Shown here: positions 1 through 4,706 of the stretch, piece after piece | How positions within the stretch are numbered: position 1 is the first letter of the stretch | Layout: each line of letters starts with the position of its first letter | Source: CAZUNB01 sp964622235 | GTDB lineage: Bacteria; Patescibacteriota; Saccharimonadia; Saccharimonadales; JAGPDM01 | Assembly: GCA_964622235.1 (NCBI GenBank) | Contig: CAZUNB010000050.1 | Span: forward strand, 1 to 5,169 | Direction of reading: 5' to 3' | DNA length: 5,169 bases | Program-made: the position numbers and the translations under genes | The notes under the pieces: generated by a model | Told to the model about the DNA's origin: nothing | The model's database searches: none | Seen by the model: only the letters and a program-made list of their open reading frames with translations

Positions 1-1
1 T

Positions 2-133
2 ATGCACCCCAAAGACTTATTCGATAACAAGCAAAATAGTTTGGTTATTTTCTCTCAAAGGTTCGCAATATATTCAATTGTAACTCTATCGGTGCTTGGC
101 GCCGTAAGTGCAATTCAGAAAAAAAAGAAATAA
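2..133 (+). CDS. C-terminal end of a probable membrane protein (partial at left edge)
   Basis: The frame is open from the first complete codon at the window edge to a TAA at 131-133, giving 43 residues. The ATG at position 2 could be internal or a start, so the gene is treated as 5'-partial. The peptide has a polar N-terminal part (MHPKDLFDNKQNS), then a hydrophobic stretch of about 18 residues (roughly residues 21-38, FAIYSIVTLSVLGAVSAI), then a QKKKK tail. A single membrane helix followed by a basic cytoplasmic tail fits the end of a membrane protein under the positive-inside rule. A hairpin with a short T run begins four bases after the stop, which supports a genuine gene end. The family is not recognisable from this fragment. 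A chance open frame cannot be excluded because only 43 codons are visible. Confidence 0.5.
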   Translation: MHPKDLFDNKQNSLVIFSQRFAIYSIVTLSVLGAVSAIQKKKK

Positions 134-137
134 ATAC

Positions 138-166
138 TCTCAACAAACTGTTTGTTGGGAAATTTT
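138..166 (+). terminator. Candidate intrinsic terminator after the left-edge gene
   Basis: Positions 138-147 pair with 151-160 (TCTCAACAAA against TTTGTTGGGA, ten pairs including one G-T) around a CTG loop. AATTTTATT follows. It starts four bases after the stop at 131-133. The stem is AT-rich and the T run is broken, so termination would be modest. The same bases form a dyad (CAACAAAC-T-GTTTGTTG) that could instead be a protein-binding site. Confidence 0.4.
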
Positions 167-197
167 ATTGAATGAGTCAAATAAAAACATTTTGTTG
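141..197. repeat. TTTGTTG heptamers: an inverted pair plus a direct copy upstream of the regulator operon
   Basis: CAACAAA lies at 141-147, its inverse TTTGTTG at 151-157, and a second TTTGTTG at 191-197, exactly 40 bp from the first direct copy. The last copy is 21 bp upstream of the -35 box at 219. An imperfect dyad (TATTGA ... TCAAATA, 166-183) lies between them. Inverted and direct half-sites beside a promoter that drives a DNA-binding protein gene suggest an operator for autoregulation. This is inference, and the inverted pair is equally explained by the terminator hairpin. Confidence 0.35.
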
Positions 198-218
198 AAT
201 TTTTACGTCTAAAAAGAT

Positions 219-248
219 TTGACATTCAAGTATTACTTTTATTACAAT
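219..248 (+). promoter_or_regulatory. Sigma-70-type promoter of the regulator-ABC operon
   Basis: There is a perfect -35 TTGACA (219-224), an 18-bp spacer and a -10 TACAAT (243-248). Transcription would start near 255, only about three bases before the ATG at 258, so the mRNA would be leaderless or nearly so. A TTG at 219 could extend the downstream reading frame upstream, but it is the first half of the -35 box, which argues against its use as a start codon. Confidence 0.75.
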
Positions 249-257
249 TACTACATT

Positions 258-530
258 ATGAAATTTCCAAAGCCCAAATTATTAGCAATTGCGCAGTTAA
301 ATGAAAAAAGTCAGTTAGTTATCCCGAAAGAAGCTCGTGATGAAATCGGCATTGGTCCTGGTGATCGTGTTGTTGTTGCGCTTGCACCTTTCGGTAAAGC
401 ACTGGTAATTGCTAAACCGGAAAGCCTCGAAGAACAGCTTAAAAAGATGATGTTGGTTCAGCAAAGTACCAAAGATGAAATCATGAATGATCTGACAGAA
501 CTTGAGGATAACGAAAAGGAGAATGTATGA
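258..530 (+). CDS. AbrB/MazE/SpoVT-fold transcriptional regulator
   Basis: This 90-residue protein has a swapped-hairpin AbrB-type DNA-binding domain at about residues 8-53. It shows the family pattern LNEKSQLVIPKEARDEIGI followed by PGDRVVV, with the basic residues K17, K24, R27 and R37. The family dimerises through interlocked hairpins and binds DNA as a transition-state-type regulator or antitoxin. Residues 55-70 look helical (SLEEQLKKMMLVQQ), and the C-terminus is strongly acidic (TELEDNEKEN). No toxin gene follows; instead the stop overlaps the ATPase start (ATGA, 527-530), so a role as local regulator of the exporter is the likeliest reading. ATG 258 was chosen because a TTG at 219 would lie inside the -35 box and would add a tyrosine-rich stretch unlike the family. 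There is no Shine-Dalgarno, consistent with leaderless initiation. The target sites are inferred, not shown. Confidence 0.88.
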   Translation: MKFPKPKLLAIAQLNEKSQLVIPKEARDEIGIGPGDRVVVALAPFGKALVIAKPESLEEQLKKMMLVQQSTKDEIMNDLTELEDNEKENV

Positions 531-1210
531 GCACGGTAATAAAAGCCGAAGAGCTCTCGCGCACATTCGGTAGTGGTAAATCAGAGTTCGGTGCCCTCAG
601 CGACATAACATTTGAGATTAATAAAGGTGAATCGGTGGCAATTGTTGGCAAGAGCGGCTCCGGGAAAAGCACACTCATGCACCAACTAGCACTGCTCGAC
701 TCGCCGACTAGCGGCAAGCTATATATAGGCGACAAACTGTCTACTGGCATGAATTCTCGTGAGCTCGAACATCTTCGTAATCAGGAATTTGGCTTCGTCT
801 TCCAGCAATTCTTTTTGAATGGAAATGACAGTGTTCTCAATAATGTAATTCTGCCCCTGAAAGTTTCAGGTATGAAACGCGCCGAGAGAAACCGTATCGC
901 TAAGGACGCCCTAAAGTCGGTTGAACTTGAAGATAAGGCTAATTCTCGTGCGGCTGATATTAGCGGTGGCCAAAAACAGCGAACCTGTATCGCTCGAGCA
1001 CTTGTTAATAACCCGAGCATTTTGTTTGCCGATGAGCCGACCGGTAATCTCGACAGTGTCACTGGTGATAAGGTTATCGAACTGCTTTTTAAATTAAATA
1101 GAGAAAAAGGTATCACGTTGATTATTGTCACGCATGATTCCGATCTCGCGGAAATGTGCGGTCGCCAAATAATGCTGAAAGACGGCAAGCTCGTCGAGGA
1201 GACCAAGTAA
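527..1210 (+). CDS. ABC transporter ATP-binding protein, MacB/LolD type
   Basis: The gene encodes a cytoplasmic ATPase of 227 residues, the usual length for a stand-alone MacB/LolD/FtsE-type subunit. All catalytic motifs are intact: Walker A GKSGSGKST (41-49), Q-loop FQQ (92-94), signature ISGGQKQR (145-152), Walker B ILFADEP with catalytic E170, D-loop GNLDS (173-177) and switch histidine H203 in VTHD. The spacing and the ADEPTGNLDS stretch are typical of the subfamily that pairs with FtsX-fold permeases, which matches the next gene. The ATG overlaps the regulator's stop and has AAAGGAG (515-521) five bases upstream. The stop shares one base with the permease start (TAATG), so coupled translation is likely. 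The dimeric ATPase should drive conformational change in the permease rather than classical channel import. The substrate is unknown. Confidence 0.95.
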   Translation: MSTVIKAEELSRTFGSGKSEFGALSDITFEINKGESVAIVGKSGSGKSTLMHQLALLDSPTSGKLYIGDKLSTGMNSRELEHLRNQEFGFVFQQFFLNGNDSVLNNVILPLKVSGMKRAERNRIAKDALKSVELEDKANSRAADISGGQKQRTCIARALVNNPSILFADEPTGNLDSVTGDKVIELLFKLNREKGITLIIVTHDSDLAEMCGRQIMLKDGKLVEETK

Positions 1211-2529
1211 TGCGTATTTTTGATATCCTCCAAACAGCTGCCAGTAACTTGATGCGTAATAAAACCAGAAGCACATTGACTATAATTGCTATCTTTGTTG
1301 GGGCAACGACTATTACACTGACGAACGGTATAGGAGATGGAATTAAAGGCTATCTTTCAAACCAAATCGGAAGTATGGGCGCGGATAATGTCCTGATTGT
1401 CTCACAGAAAACTTCAGATTCAGGAGACGAGGACGGACCACAGAAATACGACGCAAGTAAAATTAAGGCGCAAATGAGTGGGCAACATAAAGCGATTGGC
1501 AGCGAGGGCGAGCCAGGAACATCACCGTTTATGATGAGTGAAAAAGATTTAGACGCTGTCGAAGCGACAGATAACATTACTTCTGTCACGCCATTTCAGA
1601 ATCTGACTGCCGATTACATAACTACTGGCGGAGATAAATATATGGTCGATGCCGTGCCACTCCGAACAGAATCCCTAACCTATGACATCGCAGCCGGCAA
1701 AACAATCGACAACGACACATCTAACTATGAAGTTTTGTTGCCAAGCGTGTTTGTTGAACCACTTGGATTTAGCTCAAACAATGATGCGATAGGCGAAACT
1801 ATTACCTTGGCCGTAAGCAACCAAAGTAAACAAACTAAAGAATTTGATGCAAAAGTGACTGGTGTGGTCAATAAATCCTTTTTTGCTTTCGATAGTTTGA
1901 TCCTGAACCGTGCATTCTCGAATGCGACACTCAAGTATCAGGAGATAGGCAAAACTGCCGAGCAAAAATCTCTCTATTCAGCATTTTTCGCCGAGTTTGA
2001 TGCTGATCTCAGTCAAGAGCAGATAGATACACTGAAAGATGACCTAGATAGCAAAGACCTCAAGGCTGTAACCATAAAAGACCAGCAGAAAATTATCTTC
2101 GCAACCATCGATGCCGTTGTGGTAATACTGAACATATTCGGAGTTGTGGCGCTGACTGCGGCCAGCTTCGGCATAATCAACACGCTATTCATGGCTGTTC
2201 AGGAGCGAACAAAAGAAATTGGCCTCATGAAAGCTGTTGGTATGAGCAAAGGTAAGATATTCGCGCTGTTTAGTATCGAAGCGACACTGCTTGGTCTATT
2301 CGGAAGTTTGCTCGGTGTTGGTGCTGCCAGTGTGCTTGGGCGTATCGCCAACGATTTTGCAACTGAGGGGTTTTTGAAAGATTTCGAAGGTCTAACCCTG
2401 CTGTCTTTTAGATGGCAATCGATCACTGTTATCGTGCTAATAATTACTTTCATTGCCTTTTTAGCTGGCACACTCCCAGCCCGAAAAGCCAGCAAGCTCG
2501 ACCCAATCGAAGCGCTCCGCTACGAATAG
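1210..2529 (+). CDS. MacB/FtsX-family ABC permease with large extracytoplasmic domain
   Basis: The 439-residue membrane subunit has the MacB layout. A short N-terminal amphipathic stretch with basic residues (LMRNKTRS, 14-21) precedes TM1 (about 22-38). An extracytoplasmic domain of about 255 residues follows (about 40-295), then three helices at about 298-328, 350-380 and 402-422. The cytoplasmic loop ERTKEIGLMKAVGMSK (332-347) and the terminal PARKASKLDPIEALRYE (423-439) are hallmark FtsX/MacB sequences that couple to the ATPase. Residues 68-110 are polar and acid-rich, probably a flexible segment within the outer domain. ATG 1210 was chosen over an in-frame GTG at 1156 because it has GAGGAG (1196-1201) eight bases upstream and yields the canonical N-terminus; the GTG lies deep within the ATPase gene. 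No HlyD-type adaptor or outer-membrane partner is visible, as expected for a monoderm-style exporter or a mechanotransmission complex. The substrate is unknown. Confidence 0.93.
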   Translation: MRIFDILQTAASNLMRNKTRSTLTIIAIFVGATTITLTNGIGDGIKGYLSNQIGSMGADNVLIVSQKTSDSGDEDGPQKYDASKIKAQMSGQHKAIGSEGEPGTSPFMMSEKDLDAVEATDNITSVTPFQNLTADYITTGGDKYMVDAVPLRTESLTYDIAAGKTIDNDTSNYEVLLPSVFVEPLGFSSNNDAIGETITLAVSNQSKQTKEFDAKVTGVVNKSFFAFDSLILNRAFSNATLKYQEIGKTAEQKSLYSAFFAEFDADLSQEQIDTLKDDLDSKDLKAVTIKDQQKIIFATIDAVVVILNIFGVVALTAASFGIINTLFMAVQERTKEIGLMKAVGMSKGKIFALFSIEATLLGLFGSLLGVGAASVLGRIANDFATEGFLKDFEGLTLLSFRWQSITVIVLIITFIAFLAGTLPARKASKLDPIEALRYE

Positions 2530-2557
2530 ACTTAAAATCTAGACAATGAAGTCTTTT
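2528..2557 (+). terminator. Weak candidate terminator at the end of the exporter operon
   Basis: AGACTT (2528-2533, overlapping the permease stop codon) is the exact inverse of AAGTCT (2549-2554), with a 15-nt loop, and TTT (2555-2557) follows. The stem is only six pairs and competes with a smaller AGAC/GTCT hairpin (2541-2554). It is the best candidate in the 2530-2658 spacer but is not strong. Confidence 0.25.
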
Positions 2558-2658
2558 GACTGATGCCTTAACCAGTAGTTTATTTCTTTAATCTGTTATC
2601 AAATCTATTGATTTTAACTGTCAGGATGATGCCAGGTATATTACTGAATAAGAATATA

Positions 2659-2688
2659 TTGCAACCACAGGTAGTTGAGGCCTACAAT
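2659..2688 (+). promoter_or_regulatory. Predicted promoter of the surface-protein gene
   Basis: TTGCAA (2659-2664) and TACAAT (2683-2688) are separated by 18 bp, the same spacing and the same -10 hexamer as the promoter at 219-248. Transcription would start near 2695, giving a leader of about 29 nt that includes AAGGAAGAG (2711-2719), eight bases or fewer before the ATG at 2724. This gene is therefore probably transcribed apart from the exporter operon and uses a conventional ribosome-binding site. Confidence 0.55.
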
Positions 2689-2723
2689 ACAAAACATATA
2701 TCAATTATGGAAGGAAGAGTTAT

Positions 2724-3278
2724 ATGCCAAAGCCAATCGTAGTAGTCGGAAGTGTAGTCGTAACAGCAGCAGTAGTTCTTGGCGGAGCTTTTTTCGTTAT
2801 GAACAATAAAGACGATACAACCAGTAATAATTCGAGCAACAGCTCAAGTGACAGTTCAAAAAAATCAAACAAAGAAGAGGCGGTTGTCGATCCGGAAGGA
2901 ATCTATAAACTATTTTCTGATCCTAGCATCACAAAACACCCAGAAGATGGAGTGAAGTTTGGCAACGGGCAAGTTCTAACTTTTGAATATGATGGTTCAA
3001 AAACTGCCAATGATCCAGATGCCACACTTTCCTACCAACTTTTTTACATTATGGATAACGGCAAAGTGGCACCAATGGGTGGCGGTAATGTCGAAGGCGA
3101 AGGAGGAATGGGTACATATACGATTTCTAATAAGGTCTTCGATTCTGCAGCTAAAGGTCGCGAAGGTTTTCTGGAACTTCAAGGCACCTATGAAGCTGGT
3201 GTGAGCGAAAGCGGCCAGATTTCTGGTAAAAATGTAAAACTTGGTATGTACTCAGTTACTTTTGATGTTTCTGAGTAA
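2724..3278 (+). CDS. Membrane-anchored extracytoplasmic protein of unknown family
   Basis: I do not recognise the family of this 184-residue protein. Residues 5-26 are one hydrophobic helix (VVVGSVVVTAAVVLGGAFFV region) after a short MPKP start. There is no lipobox cysteine, so it is likely an uncleaved signal-anchor with the C-terminus outside. Residues 31-51 are a low-complexity Ser/Asn linker ending in KKSNKEE. Residues 52-184 look like a compact, strand-rich globular domain with a glycine-rich loop (GGGNVEGEGGMG, 119-130) and alternating patterns such as KVFDSAAKG and LGMYSVTFDVSE near the end. There are no cysteines. A Shine-Dalgarno (AAGGAAGAG, 2711-2719) supports this start. It follows the MacB-like exporter but has its own promoter and lacks the coiled coil and lipoyl features of an HlyD/MacA adaptor, so a partnership is only possible, not indicated. 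An exported ligand-binding or envelope protein is the broad expectation. Confidence 0.8.
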   Translation: MPKPIVVVGSVVVTAAVVLGGAFFVMNNKDDTTSNNSSNSSSDSSKKSNKEEAVVDPEGIYKLFSDPSITKHPEDGVKFGNGQVLTFEYDGSKTANDPDATLSYQLFYIMDNGKVAPMGGGNVEGEGGMGTYTISNKVFDSAAKGREGFLELQGTYEAGVSESGQISGKNVKLGMYSVTFDVSE

Positions 3279-3312
3279 GTAATATTAAATTGAAAGCGTA
3301 AAGCTCGAACCG

Positions 3313-3387
3313 TTCAAAAGCTTGAATCTATGATTCAAAAACTTAAATAGCGTTTGTAGTCTTATTTACTAACACCATTTTTGAATC
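3313..3387. repeat. Cluster of TTGAATC half-sites in inverted and direct orientation
   Basis: TTGAATC (3322-3328) and its inverse GATTCAA (3332-3338) form a perfect 7-bp dyad with a 3-nt centre. A further copy, TTTTTGAATC (3378-3387), is the exact 10-bp inverse of GATTCAAAAA (3332-3341). A shorter TTCAA half-site lies at 3313-3317, beside a GAAC-C-GTTC dyad (3307-3315). Centres of the first two sites are one helical turn apart. The last copy lies just upstream of the -10 box of the next gene. It could be an operator, or alternative hairpins in read-through RNA. The plus strand has no T run after the 3322-3338 stem, so it is a poor terminator for the upstream gene. Confidence 0.45.
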
Positions 3388-3394
3388 GGTAGCT

Positions 3395-3400
3395 TATACT
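3395..3400 (+). promoter_or_regulatory. -10 box placing the transcript start at the ATG of the NAD(P)-binding gene
   Basis: TATACT at 3395-3400 would set the transcription start at about 3407, the first base of the ATG. An overlapping TATAAT (3400-3405) matches consensus better but would start transcription inside the gene, so it is less likely to be functional for this start. No good -35 lies 16-18 bp upstream, which would fit a promoter helped by a bound activator. Confidence 0.5.
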
Positions 3401-3406
3401 ATAATT

Positions 3407-4039
3407 ATGAAGACAACAGTTGCAGTCCTTGGTGCTGATGGGCGATCTGGACAGGAATGTGTCAAAGCGCTCTTGGCGGCCGGATACGCTGTGCAAGCTG
3501 GCGTCCACAGTGGCCAACTACCCGACCACGATCATTTAACCCAGCAACGCTGCGATGTAATGAACGAAGCTGAGGTGCGGTCTCTCGTGCAGGGCGCTGA
3601 TGTCGTTGTCAGCCTGATTGGTCACGGCAAGAACAGTCCAGAAGATTTACAGACTACCGCCATGCGTAACTGCATCAAAGCGCTGGAAGACACACCGTCA
3701 GTCCGCCTGATTAGCCTAACGGGTACTGGCGTCAGAATGCCAGCCGATAAACCAACCTTAATTGATCGTATTCTAAATATCTCCATCAAGCTGATTGACC
3801 CAAACCGTATCATAGACGGCATCGAACACGCTAAAGTCCTCCAATCCAGCTCGCTCGACTGGACAATCCTACGCGTTCTAAAGCTGACGGATGGAAAACA
3901 CGTTGGCCAGCCGATTCTCACGAGTGGTGGTCCGGCCGAACTCTTTACACCAAGATCCCGAGTGGCTGCATCTATCGTCCAAATCTTAAAAGATGATTCA
4001 TATCACCGAGCCGCGCCGATTATTAGTGGCACTGAATAA
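3407..4039 (+). CDS. NAD(P)H-binding atypical short-chain dehydrogenase-like protein (NmrA/YwnB-like)
   Basis: The 210-residue cytoplasmic protein has a Rossmann fold. A first beta strand (TVAVLGA) leads into the dinucleotide motif GADGRSG (G9, G12, G15), the GxxGxxG form of atypical/extended SDRs. D50 after the third strand (QRCDV), ADVVVSLIGHG (64-74) and RLISLTGTGV (100-109) follow the family layout. The stretch LDWTILRVLKLTDG (150-163) matches the usual DWTilRP-LtdG segment, but the common proline after the arginine is valine here. There is no classical YxxxK catalytic pair in the expected place, as in many NmrA-like or biliverdin-reductase-like members that act as redox sensors or reductases. 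The substrate is unknown. There is no Shine-Dalgarno, and the -10 box lies directly upstream, so leaderless translation is likely. The gene converges with the glycosylase across 7 bases. Confidence 0.87.
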   Translation: MKTTVAVLGADGRSGQECVKALLAAGYAVQAGVHSGQLPDHDHLTQQRCDVMNEAEVRSLVQGADVVVSLIGHGKNSPEDLQTTAMRNCIKALEDTPSVRLISLTGTGVRMPADKPTLIDRILNISIKLIDPNRIIDGIEHAKVLQSSSLDWTILRVLKLTDGKHVGQPILTSGGPAELFTPRSRVAASIVQILKDDSYHRAAPIISGTE

Positions 4040-4046
4040 GTAGTAG

Positions 4047-4646
4047 TTAAACCGGTTCGTTCTTCAACGATTGCCAGAGATGCAGGCTAGCAGTCGTACG
4101 ATACGGTGCCCAAACTTCGGCTATCTTTTCGAGTTGGCTACGTTTCAGTTTTTCCGAATAGCGAAAGATTTTCTCGATTGCAATTTGCAGACCGCGATCA
4201 TCCGGCGCGAAAACGTCTGGTCGTCGCAGTGTGAACATCAGAAACATCTGAGCCGTCCATACGCCGATTCCCTTAACTTGGGTTAGCTCAGCTATGACCT
4301 CTTCATCGCTCAAATTGCCCAGATGTTTAAACACGCTCGGATCGCGGACAAAGTGCTCGGCCAAATCCTTAAGATAACGAGCTTTTGGTCGCGACAGACC
4401 GATTTCCTTTATCTGCTCCTCGCCAAGTTCGGTGATAATGTTCGGTTCCAGTTCCGTTACTGTGCTGAATCGTTCATAGACACTGGCTGCCGCCTTGACC
4501 GAAATCTGTTGCCCAATAATTGATCGCACCAATGATTCGAATTCACTGTGCTGAGGCCTCATATCCAAGTGTCCATGAGCCCGAATCACAGCCCCAAGCT
4601 TTGGCTCTTTCTCAATCAAAAACAATTCTGCGCTCGTGAAGTCCAT
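4047..4646 (-). CDS. DNA-3-methyladenine glycosylase II-like protein (AlkA-type HhH-GPD)
   Basis: The protein is a base-excision-repair glycosylase that should remove alkylated bases, acting on DNA in the cytoplasm. From the ATG at 4646 it has 199 residues. Visible features are the conserved SLVRSIIGQQIS segment (about 38-49), the helix-hairpin-helix VKGIGVWTAQMF (124-135) that grips the DNA backbone, and FAPDDRGL, in which the second Asp (D150) matches the catalytic aspartate of AlkA. It lacks the N-terminal domain of 282-residue E. coli AlkA and has no iron-sulphur cysteine cluster, so it is the short AlkA/MAG-like form and not endonuclease III. An upstream in-frame ATG at 4682 would add 12 residues (MRMDYVGLYCNS). 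I prefer 4646 because a TATACT -10 box sits seven to eight bases before it, and because the family homology begins close to it. The gene is divergent from radC. Confidence 0.88.
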   Translation of the reverse strand: MDFTSAELFLIEKEPKLGAVIRAHGHLDMRPQHSEFESLVRSIIGQQISVKAAASVYERFSTVTELEPNIITELGEEQIKEIGLSRPKARYLKDLAEHFVRDPSVFKHLGNLSDEEVIAELTQVKGIGVWTAQMFLMFTLRRPDVFAPDDRGLQIAIEKIFRYSEKLKRSQLEKIAEVWAPYRTTASLHLWQSLKNEPV

Positions 4647-4654
4647 ACTATTGC

Positions 4655-4660
4655 AGTATA
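4655..4660 (-). promoter_or_regulatory. -10 box of the glycosylase gene
   Basis: Read on the minus strand, TATACT occupies 4660-4655, placing the start of transcription near 4648, about two bases before the ATG at 4646. No recognisable -35 is present 16-18 bp upstream (about 4678-4684). If this box is used, the longer start at 4682 cannot be translated from that transcript. The alternative is a TATTCT at 4700-4695 on the same strand, which would serve the 4682 start. Confidence 0.4.
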
Positions 4661-4690
4661 GCCCAACGTAATCCATTCGCATTTAACCTG

Positions 4691-4699
4691 TGCTAGAAT
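4691..4699 (+). promoter_or_regulatory. Extended -10 promoter of radC
   Basis: TGC directly followed by TAGAAT (TGC 4691-4693, hexamer 4694-4699) forms an extended -10 element, which can work without a good -35. Transcription would begin at about 4706-4707, at the radC ATG (4707), giving a leaderless message. The box lies within about 40 bp of the opposing glycosylase -10. Confidence 0.5.
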
Positions 4700-4706
4700 A
4701 AAAATT

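Noticed and set aside
219..257. TTG at 219 as the start of the AbrB-like gene, adding a Tyr-rich stretch.
   Set aside because: The TTG is part of a perfect TTGACA -35 box, the added residues (TFKYYFYYNYYI) are unlike the family, and the predicted transcript begins after it.
1156..1209. GTG at 1156 as the permease start.
   Set aside because: It lies within the ATPase coding sequence and adds an Arg-rich leader before TM1. ATG 1210 has GAGGAG at ideal spacing and gives the standard MacB N-terminus.
2601..2614. AAATC-TATT-GATTT hairpin as operon terminator.
   Set aside because: A five-pair stem with one G-C pair and no T run is too weak, and it lies about 75 bases after the stop.
2561..2633. 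Direct repeat TGATGCC at 2561-2567 and 2627-2633.
   Set aside because: Only seven bases, with no symmetry, no third copy and no clear position relative to the promoter at 2659. Coincidence is adequate.
2724..2800. GTAGTCG-like repeats in the start of the surface-protein gene.
   Set aside because: They encode a Val/Ala-rich membrane helix, and the low codon complexity explains the repetition.
4050..4057. AACCGGTT palindrome between the convergent genes.
   Set aside because: Eight bases without flanking symmetry; it lies in the last codons of the glycosylase and has no T run.
4071..4523. Plus-strand reading frames over the glycosylase, and similar opposite-strand frames over the ATPase, permease and NAD(P)-binding gene.
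   Set aside because: They have no family resemblance, no ribosome site or promoter, and overlap genes with intact catalytic motifs; they are shadow frames.
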